Positions 22,176-32,183 of a DNA stretch of 64,000 nucleotides are shown here, in pieces; position 1 is the first letter of the stretch, and the number at the start of each line of letters is the position of its first letter. The stretch lies in NCBI RefSeq assembly GCF_012034335.1, contig NZ_JAATHJ010000006.1, forward strand, positions 1-64,000, given 5' to 3'. The stretch comes from Alkalicoccus luteus. Lineage in GTDB: Bacteria; Bacillota; Bacilli; Bacillales; Salisediminibacteriaceae. Below the pieces are notes generated by a model. The model made no database searches, had not been told where the DNA came from, and was given only the letters and a program-made list of their open reading frames with translations. Position numbers and translations under genes: made by a program.

Positions 22176-23496
22176 ATGAAAAAGAAGGTTTCGATTTTAC
22201 TGTCTGCGGCACTGGTGGCATCCGTGATGACGACTGCCGGCGCGAGTCCGGGAAACGCACCGGACAAAGGCGACGACTTTAAGCTCGGTGTGGACGTGCT
22301 GATGGAGGAAGAGCTGGAGCTTGTGGAAGGAAAAAAATGTTGGACTGATTACGAATCCGACCGGTGTCGATCAGGAGCTGAACAACATCGTCGACGTGCT
22401 GTTTGAGCATCCGGAAGTGGAGCTGACCGCACTGTACGGTCCGGAGCACGGCATCCGCGGCGATGCCCAGGCTGGTGAATACGTCGAGTCCTACATCGAT
22501 GAACAGACGGGTCTCCCGGTTTACAGCCTGTATGGTGAGACGAGACAGCCGACCGAAGAGATGCTGGAAGATGTGGACGTACTGCTCTATGACATTCAGG
22601 ACGTCGGGACGCGATTTTATACGTACATTTATACGATGGCCTACGTGATGGAAGCGGCAGAGGAATATGACATTCCGGTTGTCGTGCTCGACCGGCCGAA
22701 TCCGATCAACGGGGAGGCAGTCGAAGGACCGGTGCTCGACCCTGATTTTGAATCGTTCGTCGGGCTGTACCCGATTCCGCTCCGGCACGGAATGACGAGC
22801 GGGGAGCTTGCTTACTTCTTCAATGAAGAGTTCGATATTAACGCTGATTTATCTGTCGTCGAGATGGAAGGCTGGGAGCGCTGGATGTACTACGACGATA
22901 CGCCGCTGCACTGGGTGCTTCAGTCACCGAACATGCCGACACTGGATACCGCACTTGTCTATCCGGGAGCGGCACTGATTGAAGGGACGAATGCGTCAGA
23001 AGGGCGCGGCACGACAAAGCCGTTTGAGCTGCTCGGTGCCCCGTTTGTGAACTCAACGGAGCTCGCGGCGGAGTTGAATGCACTGGAACTTCCGGGTGTG
23101 ACGTTCCGGGCGGCATCGTTTACGCCGACGATATCGAAGCATCAGGGCACGCTCTCAAACGGCGTCCAGATTCATATTGACGACCGCGATGCGTTCCAGC
23201 CGGTGGAAACGGGACTTCATATCGTGCAGACGATGCTCGAGCTGTACCCGGATGAGTTTGAATTCCTCGGAACGAACTTCTTTGATAACCTGATCGGCAA
23301 CAGCTACGTGCGGGAGGATCTCTTAAACGGCGTGCCGGCCGACGAGATCATTGCGAAGTGGCAGGATGAGCTGGACGACTTCATGGATGTGCGTGCGGAC
23401 TACCTGCTCTATGAATCAAACGACGCACCGGGACGATCGCCGGGAAGCCCGGATCACCCTGGTCGCGGAAATAACCCGCCGGGACACGGGAACTAA
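22176..23496 (+). pseudogene. namZ: Frameshifted exo-beta-N-acetylmuramidase NamZ (YbbC, DUF1343)
   Basis: Two frames together give a full-length NamZ. The first (from ATG 22176, GGAGGAGGGG upstream) encodes a signal peptide and the start of the enzyme up to FKLGVDVLMEEELELVEGKK. The second continues with NVGLITNPTGVDQEL, the YGPEHGIRGDAQAGE signature, LDRPNPI and SEGRGTTKPFE, to 23496. The break is at a run of seven A (22331-22337); one A fewer would restore a single frame. NamZ releases MurNAc from non-reducing ends of peptidoglycan and works with AmiE and NagZ, whose intact genes follow. The low mutational decay elsewhere suggests a recent frameshift, a sequencing error in the homopolymer, or transcriptional slippage that restores the frame. 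The C-terminus is a Gly/Pro/His-rich tail. Confidence 0.85.
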
Positions 23497-23555
23497 GCTG
23501 AAATGACGGCGGGCTTTCGATGAAAGTCTGCCGTTGTTCATTGAGGAGGAGCGCG

Positions 23556-24869
23556 ATGAAGAAAACAGTGATCACAGCCGTTACGCTGCTGGCAGCGGGA
23601 TCCGTGGCAGGAGCAGCGGAGCTTACGCCGTCGATGGAGCCGGAGCTCACGGAAGAGAGCCAGCTGGACGGTCTGCCGGAGCAGGCGAACGCCCCGGACT
23701 GGGTGCCGGCCTGGGAACGAGCAGGCCGACCGTCCGTCACGCTGCAGGAAGGACCAGCGCAGCGCGTGCAGATGGACCCGCGAGTGCTTGAACAGATGGA
23801 TGAGGGGCTGGAAGCAGGCATCGCCGAAGGATTCTTTCCTGGTGCTGTCGCCCTCGTTGCGAAGGAAGGAACGATCGTCAAGCATGACGCATACGGGGAA
23901 GCGCTCCGCTACGATGCGGAGTCAGCGCTTCTGCCGGAAGCAGAGCGAATTGCAGCAGAGACCGATACGATCTATGATCTCGCTTCACTTACGAAAACGT
24001 TCACCTCCACTGCTGCGGTGCAGCTGATCGAAGCAGGTGAGCTCGCGCTTGATGATCATGTAGCCGACTACATTCCGGAAGTGGAGGAGGCGTTTACAAT
24101 CCGCCAGCTGCTGACGCACACGAGCGGGCTTCCGGCCTGGATCCCGCTTGCCTTTTTAGAAGACGAGCAGGCGAGATGGGACGCGATTTATGACACAGCA
24201 CCGGAGGAGGAGCCGGGTGAGGCGTACATTTACAGCGATCTGAACATGATTCTGCTCGGTCAGGTAATCGAAGCGGTGTCTGGTGACACGCTCGATACGT
24301 ACATGGAAGAAGCGATTTTTGAGCCGCTCGGCATGGAGGATACGATGTTTAATCCGCCGGCAGCGCTGCAGGAGCGGATTGCCGCAACAGAGCCGCAGCC
24401 GGCACTGGATCGCGGACTCGTCTGGGGAAGCGTGCACGATGAAAACGCCTATTCACTCGGCGGGGCAGTCGGCCACGCCGGTCTGTTCAGTACGACGAGT
24501 GACCTTGCCGTCTTTTTACAGACACTGTTAAACGGCGGTGTGTATGACGGAGAGCGGATTCTGGAAGCGGACACGGTCCGCGAGATGCTGACGGATCAAA
24601 CCGGCGGCGATTTGGAGCAGGGCTTCGGCTTTAACGTCAACCGGGACTGGTTTATGGGGGAATTTGCCCCAACAGCGGCAGGTCATACAGGCTTTACCGG
24701 CACATCATTCGTGATTGATCCGAAAACGAATACGATCGCGATTTTACTGACGAACCGCGTGCATCCGACACGTGACGGCGGGTCAATTAATCCGTGGCGG
24801 CTCGGACTGATGAATGCCGTGAGCGACTCGATCAACGCACATCCAGCAAACAGAAGGGGAGGAGAATAG
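23556..24869 (+). CDS. amiE: AmiE-type N-acetylmuramoyl-L-alanine amidase (beta-lactamase fold)
   Basis: 437 residues with a signal peptide (about 1-21). The serine beta-lactamase fold is marked by SLTK (catalytic Ser and Lys) in YDLASLTKTF, the Y-x-N motif within YIYSDLN, and HTGFTGT as the third box. In B. subtilis the homologous AmiE removes peptides from MurNAc outside the cell before NamZ and NagZ act. AGGAGG lies nine bases before the chosen ATG; an upstream in-frame ATG at 23520 lacks a site. It lies between namZ and nagZ. Alternative names for the family are EstB-like or penicillin-binding esterases, but context favours AmiE. Confidence 0.88.
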   Translation: MKKTVITAVTLLAAGSVAGAAELTPSMEPELTEESQLDGLPEQANAPDWVPAWERAGRPSVTLQEGPAQRVQMDPRVLEQMDEGLEAGIAEGFFPGAVALVAKEGTIVKHDAYGEALRYDAESALLPEAERIAAETDTIYDLASLTKTFTSTAAVQLIEAGELALDDHVADYIPEVEEAFTIRQLLTHTSGLPAWIPLAFLEDEQARWDAIYDTAPEEEPGEAYIYSDLNMILLGQVIEAVSGDTLDTYMEEAIFEPLGMEDTMFNPPAALQERIAATEPQPALDRGLVWGSVHDENAYSLGGAVGHAGLFSTTSDLAVFLQTLLNGGVYDGERILEADTVREMLTDQTGGDLEQGFGFNVNRDWFMGEFAPTAAGHTGFTGTSFVIDPKTNTIAILLTNRVHPTRDGGSINPWRLGLMNAVSDSINAHPANRRGGE

Positions 24870-24871
24870 CG

Positions 24872-26959
24872 ATGAAAAAAGCAGCACTTTCCGTACTGGC
24901 AGGTACGATGCTTCTCACACACGCAGCGCCTGCTGCTGTGGCACAGGAATCAGACGGGGACTTGATTTTGTATCAAAACGTACCGGGTGTAGAGACCGAT
25001 CTGGAGGAAGGACTGGACCTTCGGGCGCTCGCTGTGCATGAGGACGGACATTTCACGGAACGTTCAGAGGGACTCGAATGGAGCTCGACGAATGAGAATG
25101 TGGCAACCGTTGACGATAACGGCGTCGTTGAGATGACCGGCCAGCGCGGACGTACGTTTATTTCGGTGTCGGACGGAGAGCATACCGACCGGATCGCGGT
25201 GGACTATAAGCCGAATCCGGACGCACGCGACGGGGGCGGACCGCCGCCTGTCGAAGCTCAGCTTGTGCCGCAGTCTGGTGAGCGCTACGACATCGTGGAC
25301 GGGGCAGTTGAAGGCATGACGCTTGAAGAAAAAGTCGGGCAGATGATGATGCCGGACTTCCGCCACTACGACGGTCAGGAAGTAACGGAAATGCTGCCGG
25401 AAATTGAGCAGCTCGTGGAAGACTATCATTTAGGCGGCGTGATTTTATTTGCGGAAAACGTCGTGGAAACCGAGCAGACGTACCAGCTCGTTCATGACTA
25501 CCAGGAAGCAGCGGAAAAATTCGGCATGCTCGTGACGATTGACCAGGAAGGCGGTATCGTCACCCGGCTGCAGACAGGCACGGACTTGCCGGGCAATATG
25601 GCGCTCGGCGCAACCCGGAATCTGGAGCTTTCAGAAGCAGCAGGGGACGTCATCGGTGCGGAGCTGTCGTCACTCGGCATTAACACGAACCTCGCGCCGG
25701 TTGTGGACGTGAACAACAACCCGGATAACCCCGTCATCGGCGTGCGGTCCTTCGGGGAAGATCCGCAGCTTGTAGCGGACATGGGCGTCTCTTATATTAA
25801 CGGCCTGCAGCAGAACGGTATTGCAGCGACGGCCAAGCATTTCCCGGGACACGGCGATACCGCGGTTGATTCGCATCTCGGTCTGCCGGAAGTGCCGCAC
25901 GATCTGGACAGGCTCATGGATGTTGAGCTGTACCCGTTCCAGCAGGCGATGGATGCCGGACTGGATGCGGTGATGACGGCACACGTCACCTTCCCGCAAA
26001 TTGATGGAAGCAAAGCGATTTCCGAAAAGGACGGAACGGAAATCTCCATTCCGGCGACCCTTTCCCGTACCGTACTGACGGACCTGATGCGCGACGAGCT
26101 CGGCTATGACGGTGTTGTCATGACCGATGCGATGAACATGAATGCGATCACGGATCACTTCGGCCCGGTGGATGCCGCGATTCGTGCGATTGATGCCGGT
26201 GCAGACATCATTCTCATGCCGGTCGGACTGGAAGAAGTTGTCGACGGTGTGCTTGATGCAGTCGACGGTGGTGACATTTCAGAAGCGGAGCTGGATGAAT
26301 CCGTTGAGCGTATTCTGACGCTGAAGGTCGAGCGCGGTATTTTCAAGCAGGAATCCCCGCAAGACCCGGCAGAAGGAAAACAGGGCGCACTGGATACGAT
26401 CGGACAGGACTCTCATCTGGCTGTTGAGCAGACGATCGCCGATGATGCGGTGACGATGCTGAAAAACGATGACGTGCTGCCGCTCACACCTGATGCAGAA
26501 GAGCGCATTGCCGTCGTCGGAACGACCTACTTGAACAGCCTCGTTTCAGCTGTCGGCGAGCATCATCAGCATATCGATGCAGTGAACCTTTCCGGGCAAA
26601 GCAGCCTGACAGATGATCAGCGCAGCACGATTGAAGCGGCAGACCACGTCGTGATCGGCTCCACCACAGCGACCGTCGCACAGCGAAGCGCAGACAATGC
26701 GGTGATGCAGATGTACGCTGAGGTGATGGACATGAAGGACGATGTTGCGGCCGTTGCCATTCGAAACCCGTATGACATCATGGCCTACCCGGACGTCGAT
26801 GCGTATCTCGCTCAGTACGGCTTCCGTGACGCGAGCTTCCGGGCAACCGCAGCCGTTCTGTTTGGCGAAGAAAATCCAACGGGCACCTTGCCGGTGACGA
26901 TTCCGGATCCGGATGGCGGCACGCTGTTTGAATATGGAAGCGGCATTTCTTTCGAATAA
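24872..26959 (+). CDS. nagZ: Beta-N-acetylglucosaminidase NagZ (GH3), secreted, with Big-like domain
   Basis: 695 residues. A signal peptide (about 1-24) is followed by a small Ig-like (Big_2-type) domain of about 80 residues (SSTNENVATVDDNGVVEMTG), then the GH3 TIM barrel with the dyad motif KHFPGHGDTAVDSH and the nucleophile Asp in MTDAMNMNAI, and the C-terminal alpha/beta domain. It cleaves GlcNAc from peptidoglycan fragments. The start is one base beyond the amiE stop with GGGAGGAG upstream, so the three genes form an operon. The B. subtilis locus also has murQ-murR-murP; none is in this window. Confidence 0.92.
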   Translation: MKKAALSVLAGTMLLTHAAPAAVAQESDGDLILYQNVPGVETDLEEGLDLRALAVHEDGHFTERSEGLEWSSTNENVATVDDNGVVEMTGQRGRTFISVSDGEHTDRIAVDYKPNPDARDGGGPPPVEAQLVPQSGERYDIVDGAVEGMTLEEKVGQMMMPDFRHYDGQEVTEMLPEIEQLVEDYHLGGVILFAENVVETEQTYQLVHDYQEAAEKFGMLVTIDQEGGIVTRLQTGTDLPGNMALGATRNLELSEAAGDVIGAELSSLGINTNLAPVVDVNNNPDNPVIGVRSFGEDPQLVADMGVSYINGLQQNGIAATAKHFPGHGDTAVDSHLGLPEVPHDLDRLMDVELYPFQQAMDAGLDAVMTAHVTFPQIDGSKAISEKDGTEISIPATLSRTVLTDLMRDELGYDGVVMTDAMNMNAITDHFGPVDAAIRAIDAGADIILMPVGLEEVVDGVLDAVDGGDISEAELDESVERILTLKVERGIFKQESPQDPAEGKQGALDTIGQDSHLAVEQTIADDAVTMLKNDDVLPLTPDAEERIAVVGTTYLNSLVSAVGEHHQHIDAVNLSGQSSLTDDQRSTIEAADHVVIGSTTATVAQRSADNAVMQMYAEVMDMKDDVAAVAIRNPYDIMAYPDVDAYLAQYGFRDASFRATAAVLFGEENPTGTLPVTIPDPDGGTLFEYGSGISFE

Positions 26960-26966
26960 GCACGAA

Positions 26967-27000
26967 AAACCACGGTCGATACCCCCTCGGCCGTGGTTTT
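26967..27000 (+). terminator. Terminator of namZ-amiE-nagZ
   Basis: AAACCACGG (26967-26975) pairs with CCGTGGTTT (26991-26999), followed by T-rich sequence. Confidence 0.9.
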
Positions 27001-27271
27001 TATCTTTTTTCATACAAATCATATCAGTGAAAAAACGGTTGATAATACTGGTTGTGAGACTGTAAGTGCTGCGATGCATCTTTGATAAAGAAGAGAAACC
27101 ATGTATCGTACGAAAGGGCAGGCTGCAAGAACAGAGAAAAGATGATCCATGAATAACTGAGACATGTAACGAATGACTGGTGCTTTATCCTTCGACCTGG
27201 GTCATATGTTTACAATTCCCTCTTTCAGGAAATAATGACTGTGACTTAGTTTTTTGGAGGAGGACATCATC
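27001..27271 (+). other. Intergenic region before the YusW-like gene
   Basis: About 270 bases. No ORF, repeat or clear promoter pair was recognised beyond the GGAGGAGG ribosome-binding site at its end. Confidence 0.4.
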
Positions 27272-27868
27272 ATGAAAAAGACATTGCTGACAACAGGGAC
27301 ACTAGCCGCAGCCCTCGTATTGAGTGCATGCGGAGAAGATAATAACGGACTCGACATTTCAGAAAACGAAATGGATGCGACGAATACGGGTCAGACCGAT
27401 GACAACAGCCCGCAAAGCCAGACGGAAACAGAAGATGATGAAGAAAACGAGAACGACTTCGTTGGTGAGGGGAATAACGACGTAGACGGTGATGTGGAAG
27501 ATGAAGAGGAAGAAGGCGACGAGGAAGCATCCGGAGAGTGGTACGAGGATCTGAATTTCTATGAATTTGATCTCGATGTCGACTACGGTGATCAGGAGTA
27601 TGAAGCCGAGTACGAATATAACGACGGAAATCCGGAAGCGCAGATCGAAGACAGCCGTGACGGTGACGAGCTGAGCCTGACCGGGGAAGGCGCGCTGGAA
27701 GAGCTGGAAGGTCCGCTGACAGAGCTTGATCTCGATGCAGACAGCTCGGACGATGAGGTTATGGATCAAGTCATGAACGCATTTGGTATTGAAGAAGGCT
27801 ACGAGGAGTTTGAAGTGGAGATTGAGTTTTTTGATGATGAAGAACTGGAAGTAGAAGACGAAGAGTAA
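27272..27868 (+). CDS. YusW-like acidic lipoprotein
   Basis: 198 residues. The signal peptide ends in the lipobox LSAC, with Cys20 as the lipidation site. Residues 25-95 are a low-complexity Asp/Glu/Asn linker, and residues about 97-195 form the YusW-like domain (FYEFDLDVDYGDQEYEAEYEYN, GALEELEGPLTELDLD, EFEVEIEFFDDEELEVE). Overall charge is extremely negative, as in halotolerant surface proteins. The function of the family is not known. The start at 27272 follows GGAGGAGG at nine bases. Confidence 0.82.
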   Translation: MKKTLLTTGTLAAALVLSACGEDNNGLDISENEMDATNTGQTDDNSPQSQTETEDDEENENDFVGEGNNDVDGDVEDEEEEGDEEASGEWYEDLNFYEFDLDVDYGDQEYEAEYEYNDGNPEAQIEDSRDGDELSLTGEGALEELEGPLTELDLDADSSDDEVMDQVMNAFGIEEGYEEFEVEIEFFDDEELEVEDEE

Positions 27869-27876
27869 TTGAGCAG

Positions 27877-27899
27877 CCGGTCCGGGCATCCCGGACCGG
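27877..27899 (+). terminator. Hairpin after the YusW-like gene
   Basis: A nine-bp GC-rich stem (27877-27885 with 27891-27899) followed by only TATTTCT, so it may be a leaky terminator before the next gene. Confidence 0.55.
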
Positions 27900-27928
27900 T
27901 ATTTCTGCGTAGAGAAGGAGCGGGTTTT

Positions 27929-29533
27929 GTGAGCTGGGAGAAGCTGAAGCAAGTCGTACAGGAAGAGGCAGCAATTCAGGACAAAACGGTCGTCCTCGTG
28001 TCAGCTGATCATGGATCGGGACGGGCAAGCGTGCAGCCGTTCCGCGGACAAGCGTACCAAGAAGCGGCAGAAGCCGAAGCGATGAGGATCGACGTTGTTA
28101 AAAACGTGAAGCCTGCTTCCGGGGCTCAGGCGCTTACCTCTGTGTCTAAAACGAAAATTGCCTATACACCGAGAAAGCACGGTCTGCTGATCGGTGAGGA
28201 GCTGTATTTTCTTCCGGATGAAGTGGAGGCCTATGGCATGATCGTCAAAGGAAAGCTGAACCGCGAGGCGCTGCTCCATGCGCTGCCACGGCACGGCCGG
28301 GCTGATGACTGGCATACATATAAAGAGCTTGTTACAGAAGAGTGGCTTCACGTACACGTGTTTGAAACAGATGCGTGGTACGGCGGCGAAGAAGGTGTGC
28401 GCCCGCTGTTTCGCGGCAGAAGAACGCATGAAGAGCTGACTGAATCGGTGCTGGAAGACGCAGTGAGAACGGCTGCGACTCATTACTTTCAGCACGCGGT
28501 GAGCAGCCAGGGACAGTTCGTCTACGCGTTTAATCCGGTGACGAACGAGGTATCAACCGCCTACAACATGCTGCGGCACGCGGGGACCGTTTATGCGATG
28601 CTGCAGACATATGCCCATACGAATGAAGCGGACGTTCTCCGGCACGCAGAAAAAGCGGTGCGCTTTCTCGTCCGGCACATGGAGCCGGTGACCGTAAACG
28701 GACGAAGCGTGATGGCACTCGTTCATAAAGACGAAATCAAGCTGGGCGGGCACAGTCTTGCGCTGCTCGCGTTAAGCCAGTATATCGATGTGACAGGAGA
28801 CAAACAGTTCCTTCCTGTTATGCAGGGGCTGGCAGAATGGATGCTCGCGACGCAGGATGAAACGAAGAAATTTGCCATTCATAAAATGTCCTTTAAGTCA
28901 GGGAAGACCTCGCCGTTTACGTCGGACTACTATCCGGGAGAAGCGATTCTTGGCCTGGTGCGCCTTTATCATCATGACGGCGATGAGCGTTGGCTCGATG
29001 CAGCAGAAGACGAAGCGCATTACTTAATCAACGACCGCGATCGTGACGCGGACAAACAGTCGATTCCGCACGATCACTGGCTGCTCTATGCGTTAAATGA
29101 CCTGTATCCGCTGCGCCCAAAGCAAATGTACGTGGACCACGCCTATTTTATCGGCGAAGCGATCATGGACGCACAGCGGCTGGAAAAAACCGAAGTCCCG
29201 GAGTGGCACGGATCCTATGACATGAAAGGGACCCCTCGTTCCACGCCGACTGCCTGCCGCAGCGAAGGCTTATCCGCACTGGCAGCACTCGCCGAACGCG
29301 TTGGAGATACGGACATGCAGCGGCGCTGCATAGAGGCAGCGAAGGCCGGCATCCTGTTTCAGCTGCGCATGCAGTATAGACGTGAGAGCGTAATGTTCTA
29401 TGACTATAAGCCGCTCTGCATCGGAGCGGTGCACACGAGTCTCGGCAGCTACGAAATTCGCAATGACTTTACGCAGCACAGTGTCTCCAGTTTTTTAGGC
29501 CTGCTGAAGCAGATGCACAACGGAACGCAGTAA
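27929..29533 (+). CDS. Six-hairpin (alpha/alpha) glycosidase-like protein
   Basis: 534 residues from GTG at 27929 with AGAAGGAG eight bases upstream. The N-terminal ~180 residues are mixed alpha/beta with no recognised family. Residues about 185-530 show repeated paired helices with WLDAAEDEAHYL, GHSLALLALSQY, GEAILGLVRLYHHDGD and DHWLLYALNDLY, a pattern of (alpha/alpha)6 barrels found in unsaturated glucuronyl hydrolases, epimerases and related enzymes. Acidic and aromatic residues lie along the helical turns, but I cannot name catalytic residues. There is no signal peptide, so it is likely cytosolic. It may be co-transcribed with the upstream lipoprotein gene. Confidence 0.6.
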   Translation: MSWEKLKQVVQEEAAIQDKTVVLVSADHGSGRASVQPFRGQAYQEAAEAEAMRIDVVKNVKPASGAQALTSVSKTKIAYTPRKHGLLIGEELYFLPDEVEAYGMIVKGKLNREALLHALPRHGRADDWHTYKELVTEEWLHVHVFETDAWYGGEEGVRPLFRGRRTHEELTESVLEDAVRTAATHYFQHAVSSQGQFVYAFNPVTNEVSTAYNMLRHAGTVYAMLQTYAHTNEADVLRHAEKAVRFLVRHMEPVTVNGRSVMALVHKDEIKLGGHSLALLALSQYIDVTGDKQFLPVMQGLAEWMLATQDETKKFAIHKMSFKSGKTSPFTSDYYPGEAILGLVRLYHHDGDERWLDAAEDEAHYLINDRDRDADKQSIPHDHWLLYALNDLYPLRPKQMYVDHAYFIGEAIMDAQRLEKTEVPEWHGSYDMKGTPRSTPTACRSEGLSALAALAERVGDTDMQRRCIEAAKAGILFQLRMQYRRESVMFYDYKPLCIGAVHTSLGSYEIRNDFTQHSVSSFLGLLKQMHNGTQ

Positions 29534-29699
29534 AAGCAGCTTGTAACGGACTTTTGCGCATCAAAACATCCCGGGTTCAGGCTGTAGACGGTTTTTGTGT
29601 ATGTGAAGCTGCTGGAAGCTGTTTCTTCTAACACAATAGCGAGCGGTTAAAATGATTGAAACAACTTAGCAGATAAAATAACTTAAGACCTTGCAATTG

Positions 29700-29800
29700 T
29701 AACGTGTCACAGGGCAAACCGGACAATCGACTGAACCTGCCACCTGTACGCGCGAGTGAAGCCGGTCAGGGCTTCTCGCGGGAGGTCGGTGGCTGAAACG
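29700..29800 (+). other. Candidate structured RNA/DNA element
   Basis: GCCACC (29739-29744) can pair with GGTGGC (29788-29793), enclosing a second stem CGCGAG-T-GAAGCC with GGCTTCTCGCG. Upstream is CACAGGGCAAACC (29708-29720), which resembles the 5' part of c-di-GMP-I riboswitches, but the required 3' partner segment is absent. A terminator follows at 29845-29880 with no plus-strand gene after it. It could be an orphan small RNA or a degenerate riboswitch. The remaining bases of the 29534-29881 gap show nothing clear. Confidence 0.3.
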
Positions 29801-29844
29801 AAAAGTCCCGGCTGGTCTGATCAGCGAAAGAAGTAATCACACAG

Positions 29845-29880
29845 AAACGCCCCGGGTTCGATATTAACCCGGGGCGTTTT
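29845..29880. terminator. Bidirectional terminator at the clpE 3' end
   Basis: A 14-bp perfect stem (29845-29858 with 29866-29879) and TTTT on the plus strand. It serves clpE on the minus strand. Confidence 0.88.
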
Positions 29881-29881
29881 G

Positions 29882-31978
29882 CTATGCTTTTACGACGGTG
29901 ATCGCATCGTCTTTCACATCGACGCGGATCTTTGTCAGATCGTCGTGATCCAAAATCAGATCGGTGATGCGGTCTTCGACTTCGTGCTGAATCGTTCTGC
30001 GAAGCGGGCGTGCGCCGAATGCGCGGTTGTAGCCCATCTCCGCAAGCTTTCGTTTGGCTTCCCCGCTGATCGTCAGCGTCAGCTCCTGATCGGCGAGCGT
30101 TTCGTTCAGCTCGCTGATCATCAGATCAACGATCGACACGAGGTGCTCCTGCTCCAGATGGTTGAACGAAATGATCGCGTCAAACCGGTTCAGGAACTCC
30201 GGCTTGAAGTAGCCGGACAGCTTTTCCATGAGGTTCTGCTCGCGGACAGAGTCGCTTTCCCCGAAGCCGATCGGCTCCTGCTGGGAAGCACCCGTTCCGG
30301 CGTTGCTCGTCATGATGATCACGGTATCCTTAAAGCTGACGGTACGTCCCTGGCTGTCGGTGAGACGACCGTCTTCCATGATCTGCAGGAACATATGCTG
30401 CACGTCCGGTTGCGCCTTTTCAATCTCGTCGAGCAAAATGATTGAATACGGATTGCGACGCACTTTTTCGGTCAGCTGACCTGCTTCTTCGTGGCCGACG
30501 TAGCCCGGGGGAGAACCGATCAGCTTGGAAACGGCGTGCTTCTCCATATACTCGCTCATATCAAGGCGGTGCATCGCTTCTTTCGTGCCGAACATTTCTT
30601 TTGCCAAGGTTTTTGTCAGCTCGGTCTTTCCGACACCGGTCGGACCGACGAACAGAAACGAACCGATCGGCCGGTGCTTGGATTTAAGACCCGCCCGTGA
30701 GCGGCGAACGGCTTTTGCGACCTGCTGCACTGCTTCTTCCTGGCCGATGACGCTTCCGCTTAACGATTCGGCCAAATGCTTCATTTTGGACGCTTCGTTA
30801 TTCTGCAGTTTACCGACTGGAATGCCGGTTTTCTCCTCGATAATATGCTGAATCACATCAGCGTTGATCGCTGTTTTGACATCCGGCTCGGCCTGCTTCA
30901 CTTGTTTTTCAAGACTTTCCTCTTCATCACGGAGTTTGGCAGCCGTTTCATAATCTTCTTTTTTCAATGCTTTTTCCTTTTCAGCTGCAAGCTCGGTAAG
31001 TCGTTCTTCGGCTTCACTGAGCGTCATGCCTCCGTTTTGCAGGTTCGTTCTTGCGCCGGCCTCGTCCATGAGGTCGATTGCTTTGTCCGGAAGGAAGCGG
31101 TCCTGAATGTACCGGTCGGACAGCTTCACACACGCCTGCAGTGCCTCATCCGTGAAAGAAACGGCGTGGTAATCCTCGTATTTTTCTTTTAACCCTTCTA
31201 AAATGGTCAGTGCTTCCTCCAGCGACGGCTCGTTGACCATCACCGGCTGAAAACGGCGCTCTAGCGCACCGTCTTTCTCAATTTGACGGTATTCTTTCAA
31301 CGTTGTGGCTCCAATAACCTGCAGGCCGCCGCGGGCGAGGGCCGGTTTTAAGATGTTTCCGGCATCCATGGACCCTTCAGCTTTGCCTGCTCCGGCAACC
31401 TGATGAATTTCATCAATAAACAGGAGCACATCCTGACGTTCCTGCACTTCATTGATCAGCTGCTTCATTCGCTCTTCAAACTGACCGCGGATGCCGGTGT
31501 CAGCTACTAGCGATGCCATGTCGAGCAGGTACACCTGCTTGTTTTTCAGCTTAGCCGGCACGTCGCCGGAAGCAATTTTTAACGCGAGACCTTCGGCAAC
31601 AGCCGTTTTACCGACTCCTGGCTCACCGATCAGCACCGGATTATTTTTCGTGCGGCGGTTTAAAATTTCTGCGACTCGCTTTACTTCCTGATCCCGGCCG
31701 ATCACCGGGTCAATCAAGCCAGCGCGGGCAGCATCGGTGACGTTCGTTCCGAGCTCATCGAGGACACCTTGATCTTTTGCGGGTGCTTCCGGAGGCGCCT
31801 GGAATCCGGCGTCTGGGCCGCCGCCGGAAAAACCTCCGCTCATGTTCGGTGACTGAGGAGCCCGGGACCTCAGCTCCTGAAAGCAAACGTGGCAAAGGCG
31901 CATATCCTGAACGTTTTCGTTATGCTGTAATCTCACATGAATGGCAGCTTCTCGCTGTTGGCAGTGTTGGCATTTCAT
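29882..31978 (-). CDS. clpE: ATP-dependent Clp protease ATPase subunit ClpE
   Basis: 698 residues. An N-terminal zinc finger with two CxxC pairs (CQHC, CHVC) identifies ClpE rather than ClpC. AAA-1 has Walker [10 protein letters not shown]; a UVR segment ([21 protein letters not shown]) lies in the middle; AAA-2 has GPTGVGKTE and ends in the D2-small domain. It unfolds damaged proteins for ClpP and disassembles aggregates during heat shock. The start at 31978 follows an AGGAGGTT on the minus strand. Upstream are two perfect CtsR operators. No ctsR or mcsAB gene is nearby. Confidence 0.96.
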   Translation of the reverse strand: MKCQHCQQREAAIHVRLQHNENVQDMRLCHVCFQELRSRAPQSPNMSGGFSGGGPDAGFQAPPEAPAKDQGVLDELGTNVTDAARAGLIDPVIGRDQEVKRVAEILNRRTKNNPVLIGEPGVGKTAVAEGLALKIASGDVPAKLKNKQVYLLDMASLVADTGIRGQFEERMKQLINEVQERQDVLLFIDEIHQVAGAGKAEGSMDAGNILKPALARGGLQVIGATTLKEYRQIEKDGALERRFQPVMVNEPSLEEALTILEGLKEKYEDYHAVSFTDEALQACVKLSDRYIQDRFLPDKAIDLMDEAGARTNLQNGGMTLSEAEERLTELAAEKEKALKKEDYETAAKLRDEEESLEKQVKQAEPDVKTAINADVIQHIIEEKTGIPVGKLQNNEASKMKHLAESLSGSVIGQEEAVQQVAKAVRRSRAGLKSKHRPIGSFLFVGPTGVGKTELTKTLAKEMFGTKEAMHRLDMSEYMEKHAVSKLIGSPPGYVGHEEAGQLTEKVRRNPYSIILLDEIEKAQPDVQHMFLQIMEDGRLTDSQGRTVSFKDTVIIMTSNAGTGASQQEPIGFGESDSVREQNLMEKLSGYFKPEFLNRFDAIISFNHLEQEHLVSIVDLMISELNETLADQELTLTISGEAKRKLAEMGYNRAFGARPLRRTIQHEVEDRITDLILDHDDLTKIRVDVKDDAITVVKA

Positions 31979-32015
31979 AATAGATAACCTCCTTCTGATG
32001 TAATCAAAGTCTGAC

Positions 32016-32063
32016 TTTGACTATCTTTGACTATATTATAGTTTGACTATCTTTGACTTTCAA
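32016..32063 (-). promoter_or_regulatory. clpE promoter with two CtsR operators
   Basis: On the minus strand TTGAAA (32058-32063), 17 bases, TATAAT (32035-32040). The tandem heptad AGTCAAAGATAGTCAAA occurs twice, at 32016-32032 and 32042-32058, on either side of the -10. This is the CtsR box (RGTCAAA repeated with three bases between) and predicts tight heat-shock repression. Confidence 0.92.
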
Positions 32064-32136
32064 GTGTTTTGTTTATAATTGATGGATTTATTTTTAAAAC
32101 AGCAGGTGTCGGGCCTTGACAGTCGCAGCATACAAC

Positions 32137-32166
32137 GAAAAAGCGTGCCGGAAATTCCGGCACGCT
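32137..32166 (-). terminator. Terminator of the poly-Asp lipoprotein gene
   Basis: A 10-bp stem (32142-32151 with 32157-32166), and TTTTT on the minus strand. Confidence 0.9.
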
Positions 32167-32183
32167 CAGGTTATTAAAGCTGA

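Noticed and set aside
29708-29793. c-di-GMP-I (GEMM) riboswitch
   Set aside because: The 5' box CACAGGGCAAACC fits, but the GACGCAAAGCC-type middle and the GGGTTGCC-type 3' arm are missing, and there is no gene downstream on that strand.
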